A program made the position numbers and the translations under genes. The notes beneath the pieces are model-generated. The model worked only from the letters and a program-made list of their open reading frames with translations, was not told the origin of the DNA and did not search any database. 64,000 nt of DNA from Bin87 sp965219925 (GTDB lineage: Bacteria; Chloroflexota; Dehalococcoidia; Lucifugimonadales; UBA3495), in the NCBI GenBank assembly GCA_965219925.1, contig OZ244795.1, positions 1,922,001 to 1,986,000 of the forward strand. The letters run 5' to 3'. Positions 17,621 through 25,836 of the stretch are shown piece by piece (position 1 is the stretch's first letter; each line of letters begins with the position of its first letter).

Positions 17621-19087
17621 GGCCAGCAGTTTTCCGGCGGCAATCGACAATCGGTGCAGGACGCGCTCCTTACCCAGCACCTCCATCATGTCGAAAAGAG
17701 GAGGCGTAGCCGCTCGGCCCGACATTGCAACGCGAAGAGCGCCGAAGAATTGCCGCCCGTTCAGACCGAGGTCGCTGCCCGTGGACCTGAGTAGAGATTC
17801 CAGGTGGTCATGCTGGAATTCGTTGAGATCGACCGAGGCGAGGTCGGCGGCGGCCCTTTCCAGGGCGGTGAGGGCGCCAGCCGAATCCATGTTGCGCTGG
17901 ATGAGCATTTCACCGTCGTAGGGAGGGTCATCCTCAAAGAAGTAGGACACCATCTCAGGAGCCTCGGCCAGGGTTTTGAGTCTTTCCTGCACGAGAGGAA
18001 CGATCAGCCGCAGATACGATTCGTCAACGGGCAGCAGGTGAGGCGGGAAGTCCCGTTGCAGGAACGGGAGAATCCAGCCGGCGAGGGTAGAGGGTTCGGC
18101 CTGGCGGATATACACGCCGTTCATCCACTGGAGCTTGTCCAGATCGAAGATGGCCGCAGGTTTGCCCACCCGTTCGAGGGTGAAATGACTGCGGATGGTG
18201 TCCAGCGACATGACGTCGGTTTCGCCGTCCAGAGACCAGCCCAGCAGGACCATGAAATTGATAAGAGCTGCGGGCAAGTAGCCATCGTCGCGGTATTCCA
18301 TCACGGAGGTGGCGCCGTGTCGCTTGGACAGTTTGGCGCGGTCGGAGCCCAGAATCATGGGCAAGTGCCCGAAACGGGGCATGGGCAGGTTCAGGGCTCG
18401 GTAGAGTTGGACGTGGCGAGGAGTGCTGGGGAGCCATTCTTCGGCACGCAGCACGTGACTGATCTGCATGGCGTGGTCGTCGACTACCACGGCCATGTGG
18501 TAGGTGGGGAAGCCGTCGGATTTCACCAGAACGAAATCATCCGTCAGTTCGTTCTGCCATTCAACGTGGCCGCGAATGGCATCGTCCACCGAGGTTGCGC
18601 CGGACTGGGGCATGGCAAAACGCAGCACCCACGATGCTCCACCCGCCTCGCTGGCCCTTCGCTCCGAGTCGGAAAGATGACGGCAGTGGCTGTCGTAGCC
18701 CTGTCGCACTTTGTTGCGGGCCTGCTCTTTTCGCAATTCGGCAACGCGTTCCGGCGAACAATAGCAGCGGTAGGCGTCGCCGGACGCGATCAACTGCTCA
18801 GCGGCCGCGTTGTACCGTTCCAGGCGCTCGGACTGGAAGTAGGGGCCGAAATCGCCGCCGACCCGGGGGCCTTCGTCCCAGTCAATGCCCAGCCATTCGA
18901 GGCCGTTCAGGATGTTATCAACTGCGCCTTCGGTGATGCGACCCTGGTCGGTGTCTTCAACCCTGACGACGAAGCTTCCCCCGTTGCTGCGGGCAAAAAG
19001 CCAGTTGAACATGGCGGTGCGAATGTTTCCGATATGCGGGTCGCCGGTGGGGCTGGGAGCATAGCGGACGCGAAAGGTATCGGACAC
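17579..19087 (-). CDS. gltX: Glutamyl-tRNA synthetase with repeat-derived C-terminus
   Basis: This class I synthetase charges tRNA-Glu. It has the HIGH-type motif PHIGN near the N-terminus, KLSKR (SDRAKLSKRHG) near residue 250, and a CYC...C zinc site near residues 107-140. The start is GTG 19087 because AGGAGG lies 9 bp before it; the longer TTG reading at 19105 would overlap that site. The last 11 residues (CKVMGVDPTRS plus one Ser) come from the inserted repeat. Without it the frame would end ...GKLLADVTR at 17473. The tail change is unlikely to abolish activity. The gene is convergent with the channel gene. Confidence 0.95.
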   Translation of the reverse strand: MSDTFRVRYAPSPTGDPHIGNIRTAMFNWLFARSNGGSFVVRVEDTDQGRITEGAVDNILNGLEWLGIDWDEGPRVGGDFGPYFQSERLERYNAAAEQLIASGDAYRCYCSPERVAELRKEQARNKVRQGYDSHCRHLSDSERRASEAGGASWVLRFAMPQSGATSVDDAIRGHVEWQNELTDDFVLVKSDGFPTYHMAVVVDDHAMQISHVLRAEEWLPSTPRHVQLYRALNLPMPRFGHLPMILGSDRAKLSKRHGATSVMEYRDDGYLPAALINFMVLLGWSLDGETDVMSLDTIRSHFTLERVGKPAAIFDLDKLQWMNGVYIRQAEPSTLAGWILPFLQRDFPPHLLPVDESYLRLIVPLVQERLKTLAEAPEMVSYFFEDDPPYDGEMLIQRNMDSAGALTALERAAADLASVDLNEFQHDHLESLLRSTGSDLGLNGRQFFGALRVAMSGRAATPPLFDMMEVLGKERVLHRLSIAAGKLLADCKVMGVDPTRSS

Positions 19088-19162
19088 GTTAGTTGGCCTC
19101 CTCAAAGCGCGGTTCCCGGCCAGTTAGCGGCAGGCCGGGCCTAATACGATTGCCAGCGCAGG

Positions 19163-19276
19163 GTAACTGTTCAGACTTGTGGGGATCTACGGGCCATCCG
19201 GCCTCTTGCAGAGGGGCAGCCAAGCACGGAATTTGCTTTGCAAACCGATCCCGTCCCATCAAACGTTAACAGTTAC
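19163..19276. mobile_element. MITE-like element, IS66-like ends, copy B
   Basis: The 114-bp element starts GTAACTGTTCAGACTTG and ends TTAACAGTTAC. It is flanked by an exact 8-bp duplication AGCGCAGG at 19155-19162 and 19277-19284. IS66-family elements typically have GTAA ends and 8-bp duplications, so this is probably a deletion derivative of one. It lies between gltX and the NYN gene. Confidence 0.82.
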
Positions 19277-19347
19277 AGCGCAGGCGGTCCATTGACACCG
19301 GGGGCGCCGTTAATTATAATACATTGCAATTACTCCCCGGAGGACTT

Positions 19348-19365
19348 CCCGCCCACTAGGGCGGG
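19348..19365. terminator. Strong GC hairpin before the NYN gene
   Basis: CCCGCCC (19348-19354) pairs with GGGCGGG (19359-19365) around an ACTA loop, followed 11 bp on by TTATTTTT. It looks like an intrinsic terminator or attenuator that would isolate the NYN gene from upstream transcription, but the T run is displaced from the stem. Confidence 0.4.
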
Positions 19366-19395
19366 CCCGAAGGGGTTATTTTTGGCCTGATATCA

Positions 19396-20022
19396 GTGAT
19401 TGAGCCTCCAGTCAAACGCGCCGTCTCGTTCTTTGACGGTCAAAACCTGCTCTATCACGCAAAGGCGGCGTTTGGCTATGACCATCCGAACTACGACCCC
19501 AAGAAGCTCAGCGACGCAATATGCCTAGCGAGCAGGTGGGTGAACCACGGTGTCAGGTTCTACACTGGCATCCCTGATGCCGGTAGAGACCCGATGCGGT
19601 ATAGGTATTGGCAGCGGCGTTTTCTCGGTATGCGTCGTGCTGGTATAACGGTGACGTCCCGACAGTTGCGCTATCAAATTGAAAAAGTAACGCTGCTCGA
19701 CGGCACAAATCAGGAAAACGTAATCGCGCGACAGGAGAAAGGCATTGACATCAGAATTGGCTTGGACGTGGTTAGAATGGCACGCTTGGGCCAGCTTGAT
19801 GTCGCCGTGATTTTCAGCCAGGACCAAGACTTGGCTGAAGTAGCGGAAGAAATCAGGGAGATTGCCCATTCTGAGGACCGTTGGTTGAAAATTGTGTCGG
19901 CATTCCCGGTTAGCCCGACTGCTTCGGCAACTCGAGGAATCAATAAGACTGATTGGTTCAAGATGGACCGGGAATTCTACGACGCTTGCCTTGATACACG
20001 GGATTACCGCCCGCGCACGTAG
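19396..20022 (+). CDS. NYN (PIN-like) domain putative ribonuclease
   Basis: The 208-residue protein has the NYN/PIN-like acidic motifs: FFDGQNL with D14, EKGIDIRIGLDVV with the central Asp, and FSQDQDLAEV with paired Asp residues. In this family they form a metal-binding RNase site. The start is GTG; no strong ribosome site is seen. Base use is AT-richer than its neighbours and it sits alone next to a MITE, which suggests acquisition. Roles of such NYN proteins in RNA cleavage, toxin activity or defence are known for relatives but cannot be fixed here. Confidence 0.8.
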   Translation: MIEPPVKRAVSFFDGQNLLYHAKAAFGYDHPNYDPKKLSDAICLASRWVNHGVRFYTGIPDAGRDPMRYRYWQRRFLGMRRAGITVTSRQLRYQIEKVTLLDGTNQENVIARQEKGIDIRIGLDVVRMARLGQLDVAVIFSQDQDLAEVAEEIREIAHSEDRWLKIVSAFPVSPTASATRGINKTDWFKMDREFYDACLDTRDYRPRT

Positions 20023-20069
20023 ATTTTCATCCAACCGCATTGTGTGCTGAGCGTAGCGCATTTTCGCTG

Positions 20070-21779
20070 CTATCCTTGCTGTCGGTTGATGCGGGCCCAA
20101 CTGTCGCGCAGGGTTACGGTGCGGTTGAACACCGGGGCTCCGGGTTTGGAATCTCGAATGTCGGCACAAAAGTAACCCAGGCGTTCAAATTGGTAGCGGT
20201 CGCCGGGGCTGGCGTCGGCCAACGCGGGTTCGGCCCAGGCGGTCACGATCCGCAGCGAGTCAGCGCTGATCAAGTCGGTGAAGTCCTGGCCGGCGTCATC
20301 AGCGGCGCTGGCGGGCGACGGGTCGGTGAACAGATTGTCGTACACGCGCACTTCCAGCGGCTCGGCATGGGCCGCAGAGACCCAATGAATGGTTCCCTGG
20401 ACACGGCGTCCGTCGGGGGCGTTGCCGCCGCGGCTGTCGGGATCGTAGGTGCCGTGAACTTCGGTGACGTTGCCGTCAGCATCCTTGATCACGTCGGTAC
20501 AGGTGATTAGGCAGGCATACCGCAGGCGAACTTCGCGACCCGGAGCCAGGCGGTAGAAACGTCGAGGGGGATCTTCCATGAAGTCGTCCCGTTCGATATA
20601 AATCTCCCGACTGAACGGAACCTGGCGCACGCCCATGGAATCGTCTTCCGGATTGTTTATCGCTTCGAACAGCTCGGACCGGTCTTCCGGGTAGTTGGTG
20701 ATAACCAGTTTCAGGGGGTTGAGCACGGCCATGCGCCGCGGTGCGCGGAGATTCAGGTCTTCTCGCAGACAGTATTCCAGCAGGGCGAGTTCGGTGACGG
20801 TATTGCGGCGAGCAACGCCGACCCGCTGGCACATGTCGCGGATGGATTCGGGGGTGTAACCGCGGCGGCGCAGGGCGCTGATGGTGGGCATACGGGGGTC
20901 GTCCCAGCCGGAGACGTGCTCGTCTTCCACCAGGCGGCGCAGCATCCGCTTGCTCATGACGGTGTGGGAGAGGTTCAGGCGGGCGAACTCGATTTGACGG
21001 CTGCGGTAGATGCCCAGCACTTCCTGGCACCAGTCGTACAGGGGCCGATGATCTTCAAACTCCAGGGTGCAAAGGGAGTGGGTAATGCCCTCGATGGAAT
21101 CGGAAAGGGAGTGGGCGTAGTCGTACATGGGGTAGATGCACCAGTCGTTACCGGTGCGATGGTGCTCAGCGTGGCGGATACGGTAGAGGACGGGGTCGCG
21201 CATGTTGACGTTCGGCGAGGCCATGTCGATGCGGGCGCGGAGGACGTGGGCGCCGTCGGGGAACTCGCCAGCCCGCATACGGCGAAACAGATCGAGGTTT
21301 TCTTCCATTGGACGGTTCCGATGGGGACTCTCCCGGCCGGGGTCGGTCAGGGTGCCGCGGTAGTCGCGAATCTCCTCGGCAGTGAGGCTGTCAACGTAGG
21401 CGTTGCCGTCCAGGATAAGCTGCTCGGCGTATTGGTACAACTGCTCAAAATAGTCGGAGGCGTAGTAGAGGTGCCGGCCCCAGTCGAAACCGAGCCAGCG
21501 GATGTCGGCCAAAATGGACTCGACGTACTCGATATCCTCGCGTGTGGGGTTGGTGTCGTCGAAGCGCATGTTGCACCGGGCGCCCGGGAACTGCTCGCCG
21601 ACTCCGAAATTAAGGCAGATGGACTTGGCGTGGCCGATGTGCAAATAACCGTTGGGTTCGGGAGGAAAGCGGGTGACGACGCGGCCATCGTAGGCGCCGG
21701 CCGTCTGATCGTCGGTGATGATGCTCCGGATGAAGTCGGTGGGTTCATTCCCCCCGGTATTTTCGTTTTGAACGGTCAT
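20070..21779 (-). CDS. glnS: Glutaminyl-tRNA synthetase
   Basis: This class I synthetase charges tRNA-Gln directly. It has RFPPEPNGYLHIGHAKSI (HIGH motif) near residue 45, DDTNPTREDIEYVE, and the KMSKS-type motif VMSKR near residue 275, then the two anticodon-binding beta-barrels that separate it from GluRS. At 569 residues it has the usual length. Since gltX is also here, this organism encodes both enzymes, so the GatCAB route is not needed for Gln-tRNA charging. It is a single gene with 5' end facing rluD. Confidence 0.95.
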   Translation of the reverse strand: MTVQNENTGGNEPTDFIRSIITDDQTAGAYDGRVVTRFPPEPNGYLHIGHAKSICLNFGVGEQFPGARCNMRFDDTNPTREDIEYVESILADIRWLGFDWGRHLYYASDYFEQLYQYAEQLILDGNAYVDSLTAEEIRDYRGTLTDPGRESPHRNRPMEENLDLFRRMRAGEFPDGAHVLRARIDMASPNVNMRDPVLYRIRHAEHHRTGNDWCIYPMYDYAHSLSDSIEGITHSLCTLEFEDHRPLYDWCQEVLGIYRSRQIEFARLNLSHTVMSKRMLRRLVEDEHVSGWDDPRMPTISALRRRGYTPESIRDMCQRVGVARRNTVTELALLEYCLREDLNLRAPRRMAVLNPLKLVITNYPEDRSELFEAINNPEDDSMGVRQVPFSREIYIERDDFMEDPPRRFYRLAPGREVRLRYACLITCTDVIKDADGNVTEVHGTYDPDSRGGNAPDGRRVQGTIHWVSAAHAEPLEVRVYDNLFTDPSPASAADDAGQDFTDLISADSLRIVTAWAEPALADASPGDRYQFERLGYFCADIRDSKPGAPVFNRTVTLRDSWARINRQQG

Positions 21780-21851
21780 GGTTCCAGTTCTCTTTGGCAG
21801 GGAATTTGGCGCCGGGACGTGGCATCCTCATGGATTATATATCGAGGCAGG

Positions 21852-22817
21852 CTAAATAGTGGCGTTCGAGGCGACGGAGCCCGGGGAGTTTCGCAACTCA
21901 CGCAGGGTACGCGCCAGCTTGGGCGGCAACGGGCTCTCGTGTTCTGACCACTCGCCGGTTATCGGGTGGTGGAAACCCAGGCGAGCCGCGTGGAGGAACT
22001 GGCGGTCAAGGATCCGGCTGCCGTGGCCGTAGACTTGGTCGCCAAGGACTGGGAAACCGATGTGGGCCAGGTGAACGCGAATCTGGTGGGTGCGGCCGGT
22101 TTCCAGCGAAACGGTCAACAAGGTGTGACCGTTGAGGTCCCCGGCGGTGTGGTAGTGGGTACGAGCGGCGCGTCCGTCTGCGACGACGGCCATGCGCTGG
22201 CGATAGTAAGGATGTCGGGCGATGGGGGCGTCGATGGTTCCGGTGTCCGGAGTGACCATGCCCACGGCGACGGCCTGGTACTCCTTGATGATGGTGCGCA
22301 GTTTCATTTGCTCGGTGAGCCGCTGGTGGGCCAACTGACTCTTGGCGACGACCAAGAGGCCGGAGGTGTCACGGTCCAGGCGGTGGACGATGCCCGGACG
22401 CAATTCGCCTCCCACGCCGCGGATGTCGGGGCAGCGGGCCAGCAGGGCGTTGACCAGAGTGCCGTCGGGATGGCCGGGGCCGGGATGCACCGACAGGCCA
22501 GCCGGCTTGTCGACGACAACGATGTCATCGTCCTGGTAAACGATGCCAACCGGGATGTCCTGGGGAAGCAGGTCGGTGGGCGACCGGGCGGGCGGCACGG
22601 TTACGACGATGATATCGCCGTGGCGGAGGCGTTGGGCCGGCCGGGTCGATTGTCCGTTTACGGTAATGCAGCCGTCGACGGTGAGGGCATGAAGACGGCT
22701 GCGTGACAAACCCTGGCTGGCGAGTTCAGCGATGCCGGCCAGGTAGGAATCCAGACGGTTGGGATTGGGATCGACCACCACGTGTTCGTAACGCTGGATG
22801 TCGGCGGCGGACGTCAT
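21852..22817 (-). CDS. rluD: RluA/RluD-family 23S rRNA pseudouridine synthase
   Basis: This enzyme isomerises uridine to pseudouridine in large-subunit rRNA. The N-terminal S4 domain (about residues 25-75) is followed by the catalytic domain with PGIVHRLDRDTSG (catalytic Asp in RLD) and GRTHQIRVHLAHIG. ATG 22817 is chosen because it overlaps the lspA stop as ATGA, giving translational coupling. It is the third gene of hydrolase-lspA-rluD. The pair lspA-rluD is a common bacterial arrangement. The exact uridine targets are not certain. Confidence 0.9.
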   Translation of the reverse strand: MTSAADIQRYEHVVVDPNPNRLDSYLAGIAELASQGLSRSRLHALTVDGCITVNGQSTRPAQRLRHGDIIVVTVPPARSPTDLLPQDIPVGIVYQDDDIVVVDKPAGLSVHPGPGHPDGTLVNALLARCPDIRGVGGELRPGIVHRLDRDTSGLLVVAKSQLAHQRLTEQMKLRTIIKEYQAVAVGMVTPDTGTIDAPIARHPYYRQRMAVVADGRAARTHYHTAGDLNGHTLLTVSLETGRTHQIRVHLAHIGFPVLGDQVYGHGSRILDRQFLHAARLGFHHPITGEWSEHESPLPPKLARTLRELRNSPGSVASNATI

Positions 22818-23446
22818 GGGTGGGGGTGTCCGATGGACATGATGCGTTCGCGGACGCCACAATCGGCGCAGCGCGCGCCGTTGGACAGTTCAATCATGGG
22901 ACCGTCGCACAGAGGGCAGGACCCCGGCGCGCCGGGGGCTTCGGACCGGTGACTCATATCGAGCTGAACCGGAGCGTCTCGGCGGGTGAGGAGCAACCAT
23001 GCCATCAAGAACAGGCCGGTGACGATGGCAGAGTCGGCCAGGTTGAACACCGGCCACGGCCCGATGTCGATGAAGTCGGTGACGTGCCCGAATAGAACCC
23101 GGTCCAGGAGGTTGCCGAATGCGCCACCCATCATGAGGGCGATGCTGAGACGTATGACGCGACCGGGTTGATTCTGGCTGCCGTAAACGAACCCGAGCAC
23201 TACGATGCCGATGATCGAAACGAACAGCAGGATAAGGTTTTGATCCTGAAACAGACCGAAGGCGCTGCCCGAATTATGGACGTGAGTAAAACGAAAGAAC
23301 CCGGAAAAGGGCCAAGACTGATAGGTCGCCAGAGATTGGCGGACGACGAACTTGGTCAGCTGGTCTAAAGTCAGCACCAGCGCTGCCAGTTGCAGCAGGT
23401 TCCAGTCCTGATAAACCGGCCGGCGGCGGATTGCGACTTTGAACAT
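22814..23446 (-). CDS. lspA: Signal peptidase II with C-terminal zinc ribbon
   Basis: This inner-membrane aspartyl protease cleaves lipoprotein signal peptides. The 210 residues have four membrane helices, VHNSGSAFGLF, the catalytic-Asp motif GNLLDRV and the second catalytic Asp in VFNLADSA. After the last helix comes an extra tail of about 50 residues with CPLCDGP and CADCG, a four-Cys zinc ribbon absent from standard LspA. The start at 23446 (MFKVAIRRR) is chosen over a longer reading because it gives the normal N-terminus and an 11-bp gap from the hydrolase. It overlaps rluD by 4 bp. Confidence 0.92.
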   Translation of the reverse strand: MFKVAIRRRPVYQDWNLLQLAALVLTLDQLTKFVVRQSLATYQSWPFSGFFRFTHVHNSGSAFGLFQDQNLILLFVSIIGIVVLGFVYGSQNQPGRVIRLSIALMMGGAFGNLLDRVLFGHVTDFIDIGPWPVFNLADSAIVTGLFLMAWLLLTRRDAPVQLDMSHRSEAPGAPGSCPLCDGPMIELSNGARCADCGVRERIMSIGHPHP

Positions 23447-23457
23447 GGAGTTGGCGG

Positions 23458-24096
23458 TTAGAGCAGATGATCGCGGAAGAACTGCACCACGCACTCGGCC
23501 ATCTGACCCTCCTGGCCAACCCAGAAGTGGTCTGCGCCGGGGACCACGTGGTAGTCGGCAGGCGGGTCGAATCCAGCCAGTTGCTCATCGACACCGTCGG
23601 CGTTGACGAGGCGGTCGCGGTCGCCGGTGATAATCAGCCTGGGGGTTTTGTCGGACTGCAACGGGCTGTTGGTGATGGCTTCGATAGAGGGAGCAACTAG
23701 GGCGATGGCGCGGGGCTTCTTGTAGAGTTGCTTGTGGGCGCAAATCACCCGGGTGCTGAACGAGTAGCCGCCAAGTCCGATGCGGTCGTCGTCGACGTCG
23801 GGCAACGCACCGAGGAAGTCCATGGCGACGAGAGTTTCCTCGTGCTCCTTTTCGCCCTGGGCGTGTTCGCCCTGGCTGTTGCCTACGCCGCGGAAGTTGA
23901 ACCGCAGGGAGGCAATGCCGGCATCAGCCAGGCCGAAGGTGACGGCCACCACCACGTTGTTATCCATGTTGCCGCCGTGGAGCGGGTGGGGATGGCACAT
24001 GACGACGCCGGGGAAGGGGCCATCGCCATCCGGCAGAGCAATAATACCCTCCAGATTCATACCCTTGGCGGTGAAGCTGACTGCACTTTGTCGCAT
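23458..24096 (-). CDS. Alpha/beta hydrolase (serine esterase-like)
   Basis: The 212-residue protein has an alpha/beta-hydrolase fold: an early CHPHPLHGGNMDN, then FNFRGVGNSQG, the nucleophile elbow GGYSFS, ITGDRDRLV with the acid, and GADHFW with the His. This is the small dienelactone-hydrolase-like group with a HPHPxxGG oxyanion region. The substrate is unknown. GGAGGG just before the ATG supports the start. It is first in an operon with lspA and rluD. Confidence 0.85.
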   Translation of the reverse strand: MRQSAVSFTAKGMNLEGIIALPDGDGPFPGVVMCHPHPLHGGNMDNNVVVAVTFGLADAGIASLRFNFRGVGNSQGEHAQGEKEHEETLVAMDFLGALPDVDDDRIGLGGYSFSTRVICAHKQLYKKPRAIALVAPSIEAITNSPLQSDKTPRLIITGDRDRLVNADGVDEQLAGFDPPADYHVVPGADHFWVGQEGQMAECVVQFFRDHLL

Positions 24097-24290
24097 ATTG
24101 GTTCCCTCCGGATGGGTTAGATGCTTTCGGACGTGCGTAGACTACTATATCAGGTTCCACAAGCCATACTATATCTCCTTGAAGATAATCTAGCGACGAC
24201 GGCAATCTGTGACTTGCAACAGTACGTAGCGGTCCTCGAATCTGATAATATGCCCTTGGGAATGAATAAGCTCCTGTCCCAGAGGTTGAC

Positions 24291-25076
24291 GTGAGGGTCT
24301 TGCTTATAATGACGAACGATTCTGACATCCTCCAACATAGGCTTGATAGTCTTCGAACCAAGGCCCAGGTGGTCTTGGCTCACTTGGTGAAGAACCCACT
24401 AGACCGTCCCAAATTCGTTGAATTTTCGGGGACGCCTAAGTCTGGCAAGAGCACTTGCATAGACATCGTGTCTCATTTCTTTCGCCGGATCAGGCTCGAT
24501 GAACAGGACCCGGAATACGAGCGAGCTAGGTTCAAGGTTTTAGCACCAACCGAAGGGGCGTCACGTCGTACCCCTGCGTTTTTGCGGGATGATTGGGTCG
24601 CGTTCAACACGTGGTCGGCTTCGTACGCCCTTACTCATATACTTGAAGCCGTTCACCATTCCGACCAGAATCACTTGGCAATCCTTGACAGGGGGATCTT
24701 TGATGCTTTGGCATGGTTTCAGGTGCTGGAAGCCAGGGGCGAGATAAGCGACAGTGACATGAAGAAGGTGCACGACTTCCTGCTTATGGACCATTGGCGA
24801 TCCCAAGTTGATGCCGTGTTCCTTTTCACTGCGGACCCTGCGACCTCAATGAAACGTGAGAACAACGGAAAATTGATTGATGCACCAGGACGTGCAATGA
24901 ACGAAGAATTTATCGCTAATCTGAACGAGGCTTACCAGACGACTCGTGCAAAATTTCAGGAACAATTCAAAACTTTTGCCGAAATTGATACAGGCGCTGA
25001 AGCAAACACTACCCCTCAGACAACCGCTATCGACGTTGCAGAGAGTATCTTGGACTTGTTCCAAGTCGATGCCTAA
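24291..25076 (+). CDS. P-loop (deoxy)nucleoside/nucleotide-kinase-like protein
   Basis: The 261-residue protein has Walker A GTPKSGKST (residues 47-55), ILDRGIFDALAWF (the DRG motif of thymidylate and deoxynucleoside kinases) near residue 124, and a beta-strand FLFTADP followed by a Lys/Arg-rich lid-like segment. This arrangement suggests phosphorylation of a nucleoside or nucleotide, but the exact substrate is open. The start is GTG 24291; an ATG six codons on is an alternative. Its stop TAA abuts the ATG of the Nudix gene (TAAATG). The pair is much AT-richer than its neighbours, a sign of transfer. Confidence 0.78.
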   Translation: MRVLLIMTNDSDILQHRLDSLRTKAQVVLAHLVKNPLDRPKFVEFSGTPKSGKSTCIDIVSHFFRRIRLDEQDPEYERARFKVLAPTEGASRRTPAFLRDDWVAFNTWSASYALTHILEAVHHSDQNHLAILDRGIFDALAWFQVLEARGEISDSDMKKVHDFLLMDHWRSQVDAVFLFTADPATSMKRENNGKLIDAPGRAMNEEFIANLNEAYQTTRAKFQEQFKTFAEIDTGAEANTTPQTTAIDVAESILDLFQVDA

Positions 25077-25739
25077 ATGGAAAACATCATGCAAGAAATT
25101 ATGGTGTTCCCACGATACATTATCCATGGCGCAGACGGGTTTATTCCATGGGATGAAGCTAAACAATTGGTCGAGTCAGCATCCAATGCAGTCGTTTGGA
25201 TGCCACGGAATGATGCTGAATGCTCAGAAATATGGGTGCAGCCCATACCGTGCGCTATTTTTCGTGACGCCAGTGGCAGGTACTGCGTGTTTCGTCAAAT
25301 TAAACAACAACGGAAGGATTTGAGCAGTCGCCTAAGCTTCATAGTTGGCGGTCATATCGACCGCTGCGTTGCTAGCAATCTACTGACAGAAGCTCTTTGC
25401 GAAACCGTCAAGCGGGAGGTTTGGGAGGAAGTAGGCATTACATTGGACCATACTTTAGAGCCAGTGGGTATGGTCGTGGATGCTTCGTCTTTGATCGCAT
25501 CCAAGCACGTAGGGTTCATTTACGAGTTAAACGTAGATACCGGTGTGAGGTCACGGACCAAGGAAGAATTTTCAGTTCGCTCGAAATATGATGGGCGATT
25601 TCTAAATATAGAAGACCGTTCGCGATTTCGTGGGACGTTTGACCCTTGGTCTTCTATAATTTTCGCGGAGTACATGGAGGGCGGATTCGCAACCGATTTG
25701 GGACGCCAACCTATGCTGCCGTTTTTCGACCGCGAATAA
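25077..25739 (+). CDS. Nudix hydrolase paired with the kinase-like gene
   Basis: The 220-residue protein carries a Nudix signature: E105, then R113-E114 and E117-E118 in ALCETVKREVWEEVGI, preceded by FIVGGHID with a longer loop than usual. An N-terminal region of about 50 residues has no recognised match. Nudix enzymes hydrolyse nucleoside diphosphates linked to another group. It is directly coupled to the upstream kinase and shares its AT-rich base use. The two products probably act on the same nucleotide pool. No operator is evident. The substrate is unknown. Confidence 0.82.
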   Translation: MENIMQEIMVFPRYIIHGADGFIPWDEAKQLVESASNAVVWMPRNDAECSEIWVQPIPCAIFRDASGRYCVFRQIKQQRKDLSSRLSFIVGGHIDRCVASNLLTEALCETVKREVWEEVGITLDHTLEPVGMVVDASSLIASKHVGFIYELNVDTGVRSRTKEEFSVRSKYDGRFLNIEDRSRFRGTFDPWSSIIFAEYMEGGFATDLGRQPMLPFFDRE

Positions 25740-25836
25740 AAACACGCAATGGTCTCGTTGTTTCAAAATTTGCCGGCGACAGTATAGTACCTTGTTTGTG
25801 GCCCAGCCGGCCGCAAAATTGAGATGACTCGGAGGA

